Shown here: positions 10,298-20,625 of the stretch, one piece after another | Numbering within the stretch: position 1 is the first letter of the stretch | Layout of the letters: each line of letters opens with the position of its first letter | NCBI RefSeq assembly: GCF_009763805.1 | Contig: NZ_CP046804.1 | Coordinates: 2,356,001-2,420,000 of the forward strand | DNA length: 64,000 nt | Source of the DNA: Vibrio cidicii | GTDB taxonomy: Bacteria > Pseudomonadota > Gammaproteobacteria > Enterobacterales > Vibrionaceae | Reading direction: 5' to 3' | Notes under the pieces: model-generated | What the model saw: the letters and a program-made list of their open reading frames with translations, nothing else | Database searches by the model: none | What the model was told of the DNA's origin: nothing | Program-made: the position numbers and the translations under genes

Positions 10298-11191
10298 ATG
10301 CACGATTTATCATCAATTCGAGCCTTTGATGCGCTCAATCAGCATAAAAGTTTAACAGCTGCTGCAAAGGCTCTTAACCAACCTAAATCAACACTGAGTC
10401 GTCGCTTAGCACAACTGGAAGAAGATTTCGGTCAGGCACTGACCGCAAGACAAGGTAACCGATTAGTACTGACAAGAGCGGGAGAAATTTTTGCCAACTA
10501 CAGTCGTCAGATTCTTGATCTAAGTGAAGAAAGTTATGAGGCGTTGCAAGATTTAACGAACCAAGTTTCAGGACCACTACATATTATTTGCCACACAGCA
10601 TTAGTGAGAAGTTGGCTAGGTGGCATACTCAACCGCTTTCTTGCCGATAATCCTGACGTTAGGGTTCAACTCATTAGTGACTTTTCTGAAGCGCACCATG
10701 ACCCTGACTTGTTCATCTGGCTCGGTGAACGCAAAGACCTCGATTGGCGCAAAGAGGTGTTAGGCTCTTTTCGTTATACACCTTTTGCCTCTCCAGCTTA
10801 TCTAGAACAACACGGTTCGCTCCTCCACCCCAAAGAACTTGAAGCACATCCTTGGATAGATTTTGGCTCGGTACAAGAAAACGGATTAATGCTCACACAC
10901 CCTCAACACGGTGACTTCTTCTTAGAGCCATTTGCTAGTCGCTTATACTGCGACAACATCGCGATGCAGATCGACAGTATCGCGAATGGTCATGGTATTG
11001 GATTGTTGCCGACTTGGACCGCAAGCGTCTATGAGAAGCATCACCCAGGTCGAATTACACCTTGCTTGGAAGGTTGGCTTTCGGAGCCTATTTCCATCAA
11101 CTGTTACACGCCCGCAGGAAGGCTACCAAGGCGCTTATCCGTACTTTTAGACTATATTAACCAAAGCATTCCACAAGGTTGGAAAAACTGA
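10298..11191 (+). CDS. irgB: LysR-type activator IrgB
   Basis: LysR-type regulator of 297 residues, the known activator of irgA in V. cholerae. The winged helix-turn-helix occupies about residues 5-62 (KSLTAAAKALNQPKSTLSRR). The remainder is a LysR effector domain with GLLPTWTASVYEKH near the end. It is divergent from irgA across a Fur box, so iron controls the activator and its target together. It is followed by a hairpin shared with convergent tktA. Identification rests on length, start (MHDLSSIRAFDAL) and context. Confidence 0.9.
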   Translation: MHDLSSIRAFDALNQHKSLTAAAKALNQPKSTLSRRLAQLEEDFGQALTARQGNRLVLTRAGEIFANYSRQILDLSEESYEALQDLTNQVSGPLHIICHTALVRSWLGGILNRFLADNPDVRVQLISDFSEAHHDPDLFIWLGERKDLDWRKEVLGSFRYTPFASPAYLEQHGSLLHPKELEAHPWIDFGSVQENGLMLTHPQHGDFFLEPFASRLYCDNIAMQIDSIANGHGIGLLPTWTASVYEKHHPGRITPCLEGWLSEPISINCYTPAGRLPRRLSVLLDYINQSIPQGWKN

Positions 11192-11201
11192 CAAAAAATA
11201 A

Positions 11202-11226
11202 AAAGGCCATCGCAATGATGGCCTTT
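11202..11226. terminator. Bidirectional terminator between irgB and tktA
   Basis: AAAGGCCATC/GATGGCCTTT stem with a GCAAT loop and A/T tracts on both sides, between convergent irgB and tktA. Confidence 0.87.
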
Positions 11227-11283
11227 CTAACTTTAGCGTTTAACAGTTGTCGCTTACGTTCGACTGTTTAGACGGTCCAGTAA

Positions 11284-13278
11284 TTACGCTAGCAATTCTT
11301 TCGCTGTGTTCACCACGTTTTCTACCGTGAAACCGAACATTTCGAACAGTTGGTCAGCAGGTGCAGATTCACCAAACGTCGTCATACCGATGATGCGACC
11401 GTCGAAGCCAACGTACTTGTACCAGAAATCTGCTATGCCCGCTTCAATAGCGATACGTGCTGTTACGTCTGATGGTAGAACTGCTTCACGGTAAGCCGCG
11501 TCTTGCTTGTCGAATGCATCGGTAGATGGCATTGAAACCACACGCACTTTCTTACCTTCAGCGGTTAGTTGTTCAGCCGCTTTCACTGCTAGCTCAACTT
11601 CAGAACCGGTTGCGATTAGGATCAGCTCAGGCTTACCATCGCTGTCTTTCAGGATGTAACCACCTTTGGCGATGTCTGCCACTTGCTCAGCACTGCGTGG
11701 TTGCTGTGCTAGGTTTTGACGAGAGAAAATCAGTGCTGATGGACCATCTTTACGTTCAATCGCCAGTTTCCATGCAACTGCCGATTCCACTTGGTCACAT
11801 GGACGCCATGTGCTCATGTTTGGCGTTAGACGCAGAGACGCGATTTGCTCAACCGGTTGGTGAGTTGGGCCATCTTCACCCAAGCCGATAGAGTCGTGCG
11901 TGTACACTTGGATGTTTTGCACTTTCATCAGAGCCGCCATGCGCATTGCGTTACGTGCGTATTCCATGAACATCAGGAAGGTTGCGCCGTAAGGAACAAA
12001 TCCGCCGTGTAGCGCGATACCGTTCATGATCGCAGTCATACCAAATTCACGCACACCGTAGTGGATGTAGTTACCCGAGAAGTCGTTTGCTTCTAGCGAC
12101 TTAGAACCCGACCACATGGTGAGGTTAGAAGGCGCTAGGTCGGCAGAGCCGCCCATGAATTCTGGCAGCATTTTACCAAACGCTTCGAGCGCGTTTTGCG
12201 ATGCTTTACGTGACGCAATGTTTGCTGGGTTTGCTTGAAGATCAGCAATGATTTGGCTTGCTTTCTCTTCCCACTGCGCTGGAAGCTCCCCGTTTACGCG
12301 GCGTTTAAATTCAGCTGCCAGCTCAGGGTACGCTGCTTCATAAGCTGCAAATTTCTCGTTCCACGCTGCTTCCTTAGCTGCGCCTGTTTCTTTCGCTGAC
12401 CATTCTGCGTAGACTTCCTGCGGAATTTCAAAAGGACCGTGCTCCCAACCTAGTTCTTTACGTGTCGCTGCAATTTCTTCCGCACCTAGTGGTGCACCGT
12501 GACAGTCGTGTGAACCCGATTTGTTTGGTGAACCAAAACCGATGATAGTTTTAGTACAGATCAGGGTTGGGCGAGGATCCGCTTTCGCGGCTTCAATTGC
12601 TGCGTTGATCGCTTCAGCATTGTGACCATCCACTGCTGGGATAACGTGCCAGCCGTATGCTTCAAAACGCTTAGGCGTATTGTCAGAGAACCAACCTTCA
12701 ACGTGACCGTCGATAGAGATGCCGTTGTCATCCCAGAATGCAATCAGTTTACCAAGGCCTAGCGTACCCGCTAGAGAACATGCCTCGTGCGAGATACCTT
12801 CCATCAGACAGCCATCACCCATGAACACGTAAGTGAAGTGGTCAACGATGTCGTGGCCTTCTTTGTTGAACTGCGCTGCGAGCGCTTTCTCAGCCATTGC
12901 CATACCAACCGCGTTGGTGATGCCTTGACCTAGAGGGCCCGTCGTTGTCTCGATACCAGGAGCGTAGCCGTACTCTGGGTGACCAGGGGTCTTAGAGTGA
13001 AGCTGACGGAAGTTTTTCAGATCATCGATAGATAGCTCGTAACCGCTAAGGTGCAGTAGCGAGTAAATCAGCATCGAGCCGTGGCCGTTAGACAGTACGA
13101 AACGGTCGCGATCAGCCCACTCTGGGTTTGATGGGTTGTGGTTTAGGTGGCCGCGCCAAAGAACTTCAGCGATATCAGCCATACCCATAGGTGCCCCTGG
13201 GTGGCCTGAGTTTGCTTTTTGTACGCCGTCCATGCTGAGTGCGCGGATTGCATTAGCGAGATGTTTACGAGATGGCAT
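11284..13278 (-). CDS. tktA: Transketolase
   Basis: Thiamine-diphosphate enzyme of the non-oxidative pentose phosphate pathway, moving two-carbon units between ketoses and aldoses. 664 residues from ATG at 13276-13278 ([17 protein letters not shown]); an upstream start adding MHSGAD has no family support. Visible are the N-terminal [20 protein letters not shown], the ThDP-binding [16 protein letters not shown] (GDG...N type), the transketolase signature near [17 protein letters not shown], and a C-terminal domain with [12 protein letters not shown]. Divergent from metK, it supplies erythrose-4-phosphate, the substrate of the nearby epd product. Confidence 0.97.
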   Translation of the reverse strand: MPSRKHLANAIRALSMDGVQKANSGHPGAPMGMADIAEVLWRGHLNHNPSNPEWADRDRFVLSNGHGSMLIYSLLHLSGYELSIDDLKNFRQLHSKTPGHPEYGYAPGIETTTGPLGQGITNAVGMAMAEKALAAQFNKEGHDIVDHFTYVFMGDGCLMEGISHEACSLAGTLGLGKLIAFWDDNGISIDGHVEGWFSDNTPKRFEAYGWHVIPAVDGHNAEAINAAIEAAKADPRPTLICTKTIIGFGSPNKSGSHDCHGAPLGAEEIAATRKELGWEHGPFEIPQEVYAEWSAKETGAAKEAAWNEKFAAYEAAYPELAAEFKRRVNGELPAQWEEKASQIIADLQANPANIASRKASQNALEAFGKMLPEFMGGSADLAPSNLTMWSGSKSLEANDFSGNYIHYGVREFGMTAIMNGIALHGGFVPYGATFLMFMEYARNAMRMAALMKVQNIQVYTHDSIGLGEDGPTHQPVEQIASLRLTPNMSTWRPCDQVESAVAWKLAIERKDGPSALIFSRQNLAQQPRSAEQVADIAKGGYILKDSDGKPELILIATGSEVELAVKAAEQLTAEGKKVRVVSMPSTDAFDKQDAAYREAVLPSDVTARIAIEAGIADFWYKYVGFDGRIIGMTTFGESAPADQLFEMFGFTVENVVNTAKELLA

Positions 13279-13504
13279 GTCTGCTCCTGAGTGCATTAAG
13301 CGATGTAATAAGAAAAATTGCGCTGGCTATTTTCGCAAAGCAATCTCTGCTCTGCAAACGATTTACCCGAGAAAAACCCAGAACAAACCATGCTCTACTT
13401 CACTGAAAGCGAAATAGAGCAAATTCTTCGCACCAGCAAGGCAAACGATTACTTTTGGTTCATACTAAAAAATCACTTGTAATTCGAGTATTCAAAACTA
13501 AAAT

Positions 13505-13520
13505 AGACGTCTAGATGTAG
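13505..13520 (+). promoter_or_regulatory. MetJ box upstream of metK
   Basis: AGACGTCT followed at once by AGATGTAG: a perfect 8-bp met box and a degenerate second one in tandem, as MetJ dimers need. It lies 81 bp before the metK start in the 322-bp tktA-metK gap, so SAM-bound MetJ should repress metK. I see nothing else definite in that gap apart from a T-rich stretch near 13440-13490 that may hold the promoter. Confidence 0.85.
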
Positions 13521-13600
13521 AAACACCTACAAATCGTATTTCATTCCCGGAGCTGAGAGCAAGTATTCAGCTGCGAAAATTAATCAAAAGTGGAGCTCTC

Positions 13601-14756
13601 ATGGCAAAGCACCTGTTCACTTCTGAGTCAGTATCAGAAGGCCATCCAGACAAAATTGCAGACCAGATTTCTGATGCGGTTCTTGATGCGATTCTTGAGC
13701 AAGACCCGAAAGCACGTGTTGCATGTGAAACTTACGTAAAAACCGGCATGGTCATGGTCGGTGGTGAAATCACCACTTCTGCCTGGGTTGATATCGAAGA
13801 GTTAACTCGTGAAACTGTGCGTGAAATTGGTTATGTACATTCAGATATGGGCTTCGACGCCAACTCTTGTGCTGTTCTCAACACCATCGGCAAACAGTCT
13901 CCTGACATCAACCAAGGCGTTGATAAAGCCGACCCTAAAGAGCAAGGTGCGGGCGACCAAGGCATTATGTTCGGTTACGCATGTAACGAAACCGAAGTAC
14001 TGATGCCAGCACCAATTACCTACGCGCACCGTTTGATGGAACGTCAAGCGAAAGTACGTAAAGATGGCACACTGCCATGGTTGCGCCCTGATGCAAAATC
14101 ACAGGTTACTTTCCAATACGATCAAGGCAAAATTGTTGGTATTGATGCGGTTGTCCTGTCTACTCAGCACTGTGATTCTATCTCGACACCAGATCTGCGC
14201 GAAGCAGTGATGGAAGAGATCATCAAGCCTGTTCTTCCTTCAGAATGGCTAAACAAAGAAACCAAGTACTTCATCAACCCAACCGGCCGTTTCGTTATCG
14301 GTGGTCCAATGGGTGACTGCGGTCTGACGGGTCGTAAGATCATCGTTGATACCTACGGCGGCGCAGCTCGTCACGGTGGTGGTGCTTTCTCTGGTAAAGA
14401 TCCATCGAAAGTAGACCGTTCTGCCGCTTACGCAGCGCGTTACGTAGCGAAAAACATCGTCGCAGCGGGCATGGCAGATCGTTGTGAAATCCAACTTTCT
14501 TATGCAATCGGTGTGGCCGATCCAACCTCTATCATGGTTGAAACGTTCGGTACCGAGAAAGTGTCGCACGACATCATCATTGAAGCCGTTCGCCAGTTTC
14601 TTCGACCTACGTCCATACGGTCTGCAAGAGATGCTGAATCTGCTTCAGCCAATCTACAAGAAGACTGCTGCGTATGGTCACTTCGGTCGCGAAGAGTTCC
14701 CTTGGGAAGCAACCGACAAAGCAGCACTACTGCGTGAGTTTGCTGGCATCAAATAA
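13601..14756 (+). CDS. metK: S-adenosylmethionine synthetase; frame broken by one extra base
   Basis: Makes S-adenosylmethionine from methionine and ATP; essential in nearly all bacteria. It starts [20 protein letters not shown] with the ATP-binding motif; [12 protein letters not shown] (signature 1) and [16 protein letters not shown] (signature 2) are present. The frame fails after EAVRQF: CCAGTTTCTTCGAC stands where CCAGTTCTTCGAC is expected (triplet 14597-14599). Dropping one T gives [20 protein letters not shown] and a stop at 14754-14756, 384 residues, the standard length. The broken frame of an indispensable enzyme is strong evidence that the extra base is an artefact. It is regulated by the MetJ box upstream and ends in its own terminator. 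Confidence 0.95.
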
Positions 14757-14773
14757 TCAGCCTCTTCTCGAAC

Positions 14774-14806
14774 AAAAAGCCTCTGCTACAATGCAGGGGC
14801 TTTTTA
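14774..14806 (+). terminator. Intrinsic terminator after metK
   Basis: AAAAAGCCTCTGC-loop-GCAGGGGCTTTTT hairpin with a T run right after the metK stop. Confidence 0.87.
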
Positions 14807-14868
14807 TTATGCGTAAGAATTGATTATGCGTAAAAAAGCCCCATTTTTTGCCGTTTGAAGAAGAGTCC

Positions 14869-15369
14869 ATGTTGCACCCCGAACTAGCTGAACAATCCTC
14901 GCAAGTCCTCGCCCACTGTATCGCCTTAGCCGAGCAACGCTTTCAGCGCACTTTCCCTCTGCCCAAACTCAGTTTTAACGTGAGAGGCAAAGTGGCAGGA
15001 AAAGCTTACTTGCAACTGAATGAGATACGCCTGAATCCTGTATTGTTCAAAGAAAACCCTGATGAGTTTTTGCAAGAGGTGATTCCTCACGAAGTTGCCC
15101 ACCTCATCACCTATCAAGTGTTCGGGCGCGTCAAACCTCATGGCAAAGAGTGGCAAGCGATTATGGAGCAGGTATTTCAGCAACCAGCAAGAACGACGCA
15201 TCGCTTTAATATCCATTCGGTCCAAGGGAAAACCTTTCAATATCGCTGCGCCTGCGCCGAGTACCCACTGTCAATTCGCCGCCACAACAAAGTGCAACGT
15301 CATCAAGCCAGTTATTGCTGCACAAAGTGCCATCAGCCTTTGCAGTTTACCGGATTACAACTCAGTTAG
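14869..15369 (+). CDS. sprT: SprT-family zinc metalloprotease-like protein
   Basis: 166 residues from the ATG at 14869 ([12 protein letters not shown]), preceded by the purine-rich GAAGAAGAG ribosome site; a TTG seven codons upstream is a weaker choice. The zinc-protease motif HEVAH is at residues 74-78 inside [18 protein letters not shown]-terminal zinc-ribbon has CAC...CCTKC cysteines. SprT proteins resemble the protease domain of eukaryotic SPRTN, which removes DNA-protein crosslinks; the bacterial role is not settled. Position between metK and endA is conserved in vibrios. Confidence 0.9.
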   Translation: MLHPELAEQSSQVLAHCIALAEQRFQRTFPLPKLSFNVRGKVAGKAYLQLNEIRLNPVLFKENPDEFLQEVIPHEVAHLITYQVFGRVKPHGKEWQAIMEQVFQQPARTTHRFNIHSVQGKTFQYRCACAEYPLSIRRHNKVQRHQASYCCTKCHQPLQFTGLQLS

Positions 15370-15488
15370 CGGCTTGTCTAAGCTCGCCCTCAGTGCAGTT
15401 TTGACTCAGCTTTAACAATTCGCTCACTACTTCGCGGCAAAACTGAGTGCTACAATCTAAAAAGTCATACTTTTCTAAGACTTTTTAG

Positions 15489-16184
15489 ATGAAATACCTA
15501 TTTTCACTACTGACGGCTCTCAGCAGCTTGCCTGTACTGGCTGCGCCCCCGGCCAACTTCTCTGCGGCGAAGAAAGAGGCGCTACAAATTTACCAAGATT
15601 ATCCGGTCAGTTTTTACTGTGGCTGCGAGATTCAATGGCAAGGAAAGAAAGGCATTCCAGATTTGCAATCTTGTGGTTATCAAGTGCGTAAGCAACAAAA
15701 TCGTGCCAGTCGTATTGAGTGGGAACATGTGGTGCCCGCTTGGCAGTTCGGCCACCAGCGACAATGTTGGCAAAACGGTGGACGCAAAAATTGCAGCAGA
15801 CATGATGTTCAGTTTCGCTCGATGGAAGCGGATCTGCATAACCTCACGCCAGCAGTTGGCGAAGTCAACGGCGATCGCTCGAACTTTAACTTTAGCCAGT
15901 GGAATGGCGTTAGTGGTGAGACCTATGGCCGCTGTGAAATGCAGGTCAATTTCAAAGCGCGTAAAGTGATGCCGCCTGATCGCGCGCGGGGATCGATTGC
16001 TCGCACTTACCTCTACATGAGTCGAGAGTACGGTTTCCAACTGTCGAAACAGCAGACTCAGTTGATGCAAGCATGGAATAAAACTTATCCCGTATCGGAG
16101 TGGGAATGCATACGCGATGAGCGAATTGCCAAAGTTCAGGGCAACCACAACTCTTATGTGAAGGAAGCGTGTCAAACGCGATAG
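15489..16184 (+). CDS. endA: Endonuclease I, secreted/periplasmic nuclease (EndA/Vvn/Dns type)
   Basis: Non-specific DNase/RNase of the beta-beta-alpha-metal class, exported to the periplasm or outside. 231 residues with a signal peptide (1-19, ending LPVLAA). The catalytic core [14 protein letters not shown] supplies the general-base histidine, and [20 protein letters not shown] supplies the metal asparagine. Eight cysteines fit the disulfide pattern of V. vulnificus Vvn. In vibrios such nucleases degrade extracellular DNA and limit natural transformation. The mature sequence is clearly related to, but not identical with, Vvn. A terminator follows at once. Confidence 0.94.
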   Translation: MKYLFSLLTALSSLPVLAAPPANFSAAKKEALQIYQDYPVSFYCGCEIQWQGKKGIPDLQSCGYQVRKQQNRASRIEWEHVVPAWQFGHQRQCWQNGGRKNCSRHDVQFRSMEADLHNLTPAVGEVNGDRSNFNFSQWNGVSGETYGRCEMQVNFKARKVMPPDRARGSIARTYLYMSREYGFQLSKQQTQLMQAWNKTYPVSEWECIRDERIAKVQGNHNSYVKEACQTR

Positions 16185-16186
16185 AA

Positions 16187-16213
16187 AAATCCCAGTGTCG
16201 CCACTGGGATTTC
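16187..16213. terminator. Bidirectional terminator between endA and the lipoprotein gene
   Basis: AAATCCCAGTG/CACTGGGATTT stem with a TCGC loop between two convergent genes. Confidence 0.85.
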
Positions 16214-16220
16214 ATCATAC

Positions 16221-17555
16221 TCACTCTTTCGCGCCGATATCCTCAAGATAACCAAAGCGTTCTTTACGCTCTTGCGGTGGGGCATAACGCATTTCGCCGG
16301 ACTCATCGTAAGAACGACCAACAATTTCACACCACCCTTTCCCTAGCGGCATTGTCTTTGGACGCATTGTGCTGCTAGGCATATTGGCGCGAATGTCATT
16401 TTCACTCACATTCAAAATGCGTTGTGCAACCAACACGGCGCGATCACGCACATTAGCATCGGCGAGACGATTGCGCTGTCCCCACAACACTTTCCAATCG
16501 TTACAGCTATAATACGTCGTTTGTGGAACCGACAAGAAAGCCACTTCTGAGTACACCTTGTACTTTTTGTACATCATGTAGCTTTCAAACAGCATAGCGA
16601 CATCCTCTTGTGGCGTAGAGTAGCTGTAAAATGCCGCCGCGCCATCACGTTCAAATTCGCCACCCGCCTGTTGCCCTGTAGACTGACGAACTCTATCGGT
16701 CATGGCCTCACCATGAAATGAGACTTGTGCCGCTTCCAATAACAATGCAGAGGTAAGGGGCTGACTGCTGGTCAACTGCTTAGCTACATGATCCGCGGAT
16801 TCAATCTCGCTGTAAATAGTACCGCTATCGGCCAATTGCAGCAGATCATGTGACGGTAGCAGATCGTTCGCGTGCGCCAGTTCATGAGACAACAAACGGA
16901 ATAGACCCGGTGCAATTTGTTCCGTTTTACGCTCCCCATTGCGCGTAGCATCGTAGTCATTTGAGTAGGTGACATAGTCAAACGTGCTGCTATCCAAATA
17001 GCGAGTAGCGCTGTCATAGCTGAACTGTTTTGAAAATGCCTGACGATAATCTTCTTGCTGGTAAATCGTGCTCCAATCGCTCGCATTACGCCACAGGTAG
17101 GCAGCATCAATATACATAGAAGCGGTCGATGGATGATAAAATGACGGGCGAATATCATAACTGAGCACTATAGTGTTCAGTGGCTTAAACATATTCAGCA
17201 GGTCCTGATCGTTGATTTCACGTAGCGCGTCGATAAAGCTTTCCGCCATCCAGGCATGAGAAACCAATAAACGGGAACGAATATCCTCAATGGTGACATC
17301 TTGCGGCTTCTCAGCACCGATTGGGCGAATTTTTTCTAACAAGCAAGAGCGTCGCTGCTTGTAGATCTTGGCACACTCCAGCGCGGCGTCTGACAGTTCA
17401 GAGGCTTGATAGGCATAGATTTTACTCAACGACGGGTCACCTTTGATATTGGGTGAACCAGGACCATTTGGGCCATCAGACGAAGAAGAGCCGCCGTTAC
17501 AGCCAGCTAAAGTCATCAGCAGGGCACAAGTCACTGCCAGTTTGGTCTTTTTCAT
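16221..17555 (-). CDS. Predicted lipoprotein with a zinc-protease-like HELAH motif
   Basis: 444 residues, starting MKKTKLAVTC rather than four codons upstream. The signal sequence ends in a lipobox (LAGC, lipidated Cys19), followed by a glycine/serine-rich linker, so the protein should be anchored in the outer membrane and face the periplasm or the outside. HELAH at residues 224-228 (LLSHELAHANDLL) is a gluzincin-type zinc-binding motif; a downstream glutamate such as in EDVAMLFESYMMYKKY could be the third ligand. I do not recognise a named family. It is convergent with endA. Proteolytic activity is inferred only from HExxH. Confidence 0.72.
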   Translation of the reverse strand: MKKTKLAVTCALLMTLAGCNGGSSSSDGPNGPGSPNIKGDPSLSKIYAYQASELSDAALECAKIYKQRRSCLLEKIRPIGAEKPQDVTIEDIRSRLLVSHAWMAESFIDALREINDQDLLNMFKPLNTIVLSYDIRPSFYHPSTASMYIDAAYLWRNASDWSTIYQQEDYRQAFSKQFSYDSATRYLDSSTFDYVTYSNDYDATRNGERKTEQIAPGLFRLLSHELAHANDLLPSHDLLQLADSGTIYSEIESADHVAKQLTSSQPLTSALLLEAAQVSFHGEAMTDRVRQSTGQQAGGEFERDGAAAFYSYSTPQEDVAMLFESYMMYKKYKVYSEVAFLSVPQTTYYSCNDWKVLWGQRNRLADANVRDRAVLVAQRILNVSENDIRANMPSSTMRPKTMPLGKGWCEIVGRSYDESGEMRYAPPQERKERFGYLEDIGAKE

Positions 17556-17785
17556 AACACTATCCATGATTATTGTACTTATTAATTTGTTTCAACTTTG
17601 CCAGCTTGAATACGTTCGCCACCGCAAAGCGGCATACAAAATATTCACAAAATCAATGAATAACAATCACTTTGGCGGAAAATTACGACCCTGCGCTTAA
17701 ATTACCATACTGACTTGTTTTTTCTCCTCTGAGCATCCATGTTAATCTCTAATTCATTCTGTCTGTTGCAGGAACTCGAAACACA

Positions 17786-18517
17786 ATGCGCATCCCTCGA
17801 ATTTATCACCCCGAAACACTCCATCTGCACCACATCGTCGCCTTGCAGGAAGACGCTGCTGGCCATATCGGCCGCGTTTTGCGCATGAAAGAAGGGCAAG
17901 AAGTGCTGCTGTTTGATGGCAGTGGCGCACAATTTCCTGCCGAAATCACCGAAGTGAGCAAAAAGCAGGTGTTGGTCAAAGTGACACAGCGGGAAGAAAA
18001 CAGCAGCGAGTCGCCTTTAGATCTCCATTTGGGACAAGTGATCTCGCGCGGTGAAAAGATGGAGTTCACCATCCAGAAATCCGTTGAACTTGGGGTCAAT
18101 ACCATCACGCCACTGATTTCGGAGCGCTGCGGCGTTAAATTGGATGAAAAACGCTTTGAGAAAAAACTCGCTCAGTGGCAGAAAATAGCCATTAGCGCTT
18201 GTGAGCAATGCGGACGTAACATCATCCCGGAGATTCGCCCCATTATGTCGCTGGAAGCTTGGTGCGCGGAAGAGTACGACGGCCTAAAGCTTAATCTGCA
18301 CCCTCGCGCCAAATATTCGATCAACACGCTACCGGCGCCGGTCAGCAAAGTGCGCCTGCTGATTGGTCCTGAAGGGGGGCTCTCTGCAGAAGAGATCGAC
18401 ATGACACAAACCTATCACTTTGAAGAGACCCTACTCGGTCCACGCGTGTTGCGTACAGAAACCGCAGCACTGACTGCCATTACCGCGCTACAAGTTCGTT
18501 TCGGCGATTTGGGTTAA
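17786..18517 (+). CDS. rsmE: 16S rRNA (uracil-1498-N3)-methyltransferase
   Basis: Methylates U1498 of 16S rRNA using SAM. 243 residues: N-terminal PUA-like domain ([10 protein letters not shown], about 1-70), then a SPOUT methyltransferase domain with the knot motifs [15 protein letters not shown] and [19 protein letters not shown]. First of a run rsmE-gshB-yqgE-ruvX on the plus strand, with only 14 bases to gshB, so the genes are likely cotranscribed. Confidence 0.95.
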   Translation: MRIPRIYHPETLHLHHIVALQEDAAGHIGRVLRMKEGQEVLLFDGSGAQFPAEITEVSKKQVLVKVTQREENSSESPLDLHLGQVISRGEKMEFTIQKSVELGVNTITPLISERCGVKLDEKRFEKKLAQWQKIAISACEQCGRNIIPEIRPIMSLEAWCAEEYDGLKLNLHPRAKYSINTLPAPVSKVRLLIGPEGGLSAEEIDMTQTYHFEETLLGPRVLRTETAALTAITALQVRFGDLG

Positions 18518-18531
18518 TACGGAGAACACAC

Positions 18532-19485
18532 ATGATCAAACTCGGCATCGTAATGGACCCTATTTCGTCCATTAACATCAAGAAAGACTCCAGCTTCGCC
18601 ATGTTGCTGGAAGCGCAACGTCGCGGTTGGGAAATCCATTACATGGAGATGAATGATCTACACTTAGAGCAAGGCGTGGCGATTGCCGATACCAAAGTGG
18701 TCGAGCTAAAAGAAGATCCTAACGGCTGGTACCAATTTAAGTCGGAGCAAACCATTGAACTGGCTGAACTGGATGCGGTGTTGATGCGTAAAGATCCGCC
18801 GTTTGACACGGAATACATTTACGCCACCTACATTTTAGAGCGCGCAGAAGAACAAGGCACCTTAATCGTCAACAAGCCACAAAGCCTGCGTGATTGTAAC
18901 GAGAAACTCTTTACCGCTTGGTTCCCAGAGCTGACGCCAATCACTATGGTGACGCGCAAAGCAGAAAAGATAAAAGCGTTTCGTGAAGAGCATGGCGACA
19001 TCATCCTTAAACCGCTTGATGGCATGGGTGGTGCATCGATTTTCCGAGTCAAAGAGAACGATCCGAACGTCTCGGTGATCATCGAAACCTTGACCAATCA
19101 CGGGCAAAACTACGCGATGGCGCAAACCTTTGTGCCAGACATCAGCAATGGCGACAAACGTATTCTGGTGGTAGATGGCGAGCCCATGCCTTACTGTTTA
19201 GCGCGCATCCCAGCTAAAGGGGAAACGCGCGGTAACCTCGCCGCTGGCGGTCGTGGTGAAGCTCGCCCACTGAGCGAAACCGATAAGAAAATTGCACTAG
19301 CCGTCGCACCAACGCTGAAAGAAAAAGGACTGATTTTTGTTGGTTTGGATGTGATTGGCGATAAGCTCACCGAGATCAACGTGACCAGCCCAACTTGTAT
19401 TCGCGAGATTGAAGCGGCGTTTGATATCTCGATTAGCGGTAAATTGATGGATGCGATTGAGCGCCGCCTAGAAGCCAAAGCTTGA
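18532..19485 (+). CDS. gshB: Glutathione synthetase
   Basis: ATP-grasp ligase that joins gamma-glutamylcysteine and glycine to form glutathione. 317 residues: N-terminal MIKLGIVMDPISSINIKKDS, nucleotide-binding ILKPLDGMGGASIFRVK (about 160-176), the glycine-rich loop GETRGNLAAGGRGEARPL, and the C-terminal EINVTSPTCIREIE metal/ATP site. The start ATG at 18532 has a good GGAGA site. Conserved order rsmE-gshB-yqgE-ruvX. Confidence 0.97.
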   Translation: MIKLGIVMDPISSINIKKDSSFAMLLEAQRRGWEIHYMEMNDLHLEQGVAIADTKVVELKEDPNGWYQFKSEQTIELAELDAVLMRKDPPFDTEYIYATYILERAEEQGTLIVNKPQSLRDCNEKLFTAWFPELTPITMVTRKAEKIKAFREEHGDIILKPLDGMGGASIFRVKENDPNVSVIIETLTNHGQNYAMAQTFVPDISNGDKRILVVDGEPMPYCLARIPAKGETRGNLAAGGRGEARPLSETDKKIALAVAPTLKEKGLIFVGLDVIGDKLTEINVTSPTCIREIEAAFDISISGKLMDAIERRLEAKA

Positions 19486-19536
19486 GCACTCAAGAGCCAG
19501 TTGGGGCCGGATGGCCCCTTTGAAGGGGAGTCATGT

Positions 19537-20100
19537 ATGAATTTGACCAATCATTTTCTGGTGGCCATGCCGGGGATGAAAGATCCCTATTTCCAGCACC
19601 GCGTGATCTACATTTGTGAACACAATGAAGAGGGCGCGATGGGGCTGATGATCAACGCGCCAATCGACATCACCGTGGGCAAAATGCTGGAACAGGTCGA
19701 TGTACAGCCAGTTCATCCGCAGCTGCATACACAAAGCCTGACCAAACCAGTGTATAACGGCGGCCCAGTTTCCGAGGATCGCGGTTTTATTCTGCACCGC
19801 CCCAAAGATTACTACGAGTCGAGCATTCAGATGACCGATCACATCGCCGTCACCACGTCCAAAGATATTTTGACGGTACTCGGCACGGAGGCGGAACCGA
19901 GCAGTTATCTCGTGGCTTTAGGCTATTCAGGCTGGAGCGCTGGACAGTTGGAAAGCGAGCTAGCGGAAAACTCTTGGTTAACCGTCGAAGCCAGCCCAGA
20001 AATCATTTTCGATACCCCTATCGCCCAGCGTTGGCAAAAAGCGGTACAGATGCTGGGCATTAATGCTACCCAACTTTCCAATCAGGCAGGGCACGCTTAA
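19537..20100 (+). CDS. yqgE: YqgE/AlgH family protein (UPF0301)
   Basis: 187 residues from ATG at 19537 ([16 protein letters not shown]), with GGGGAG just upstream; an earlier in-frame start reads through the leader and is unlikely. Family hallmarks are [19 protein letters not shown] and a [16 protein letters not shown] segment. Function unknown; homologues are linked to alginate regulation in Pseudomonas, a link not firmly established. A small GGGGCC/GGCCCC hairpin at about 19502-19518 lies just before the ribosome site and could modulate translation. Adjacent ruvX belongs to the same cluster. Confidence 0.92.
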   Translation: MNLTNHFLVAMPGMKDPYFQHRVIYICEHNEEGAMGLMINAPIDITVGKMLEQVDVQPVHPQLHTQSLTKPVYNGGPVSEDRGFILHRPKDYYESSIQMTDHIAVTTSKDILTVLGTEAEPSSYLVALGYSGWSAGQLESELAENSWLTVEASPEIIFDTPIAQRWQKAVQMLGINATQLSNQAGHA

Positions 20101-20140
20101 CTCGCTACCCTTCACTCACTTATTGTTACTTAGGTTATTT

Positions 20141-20564
20141 ATGTCACGTACCATCATGGCTTTCGATTTTGGCACCAAGAGTATTGGCAGCGCCATCGGC
20201 CAAGAAATTACCGGCACCGCATCGCCGTTAAAGGCCTTCAAAGCCAACGATGGCATTCCCAATTGGGACGAGATTGAAAAGCAAATCAAAGAGTGGCAGC
20301 CCACGTTACTCGTGGTCGGCTTGCCGACTGACCTGCACGGAAAAGATCTGCAAACCATCACACCTCGGGCGAAGAAATTTGCCCAGCGGCTGCATGGCCG
20401 TTTCGGTTTGTCCGTAGAGCTGCACGATGAGCGCCTTTCCACCACCGAAGCACGCGCCGAAACTGTTTTCGATGGGCGGCTACAAAGCGCTAAGTAAGGG
20501 CAATGTCGATTGTCAATCTGCGGTGATCATTCTAGAAAGCTGGTTCGAAGCGCAGTGGGGCTAA
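20141..20564 (+). CDS. ruvX: RuvX/YqgF, RNase H-like pre-16S rRNA nuclease; frame broken by one extra base
   Basis: YqgF-family nuclease needed for 5' processing of 16S rRNA; often essential. It starts [20 protein letters not shown] with the first metal-binding aspartate; [11 protein letters not shown] and [15 protein letters not shown] are in place. The frame is lost because GCCGAAACTG replaces GCCGAACTG (triplet 20460-20462). Restored, it continues [22 protein letters not shown] through the last catalytic aspartate and ends at 20562-20564 with 140 residues, the usual length. As read, the last catalytic residue is lost, so the sequence given would encode a dead protein. Confidence 0.92.
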
Positions 20565-20576
20565 CGGGGCGAGGAA

Positions 20577-20613
20577 AATTGCAAGAGAGGGACAGCTTTC
20601 CCTCTCATTGCAG
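20577..20613. terminator. Bidirectional hairpin between ruvX and pilU
   Basis: TGCAAGAGAGGGA/TCCCTCTCATTGCA stem around a short loop, between convergent ruvX and pilU; the minus-strand reading is followed by a T-rich stretch. Confidence 0.78.
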
Positions 20614-20625
20614 AAAAGTCCGGGC

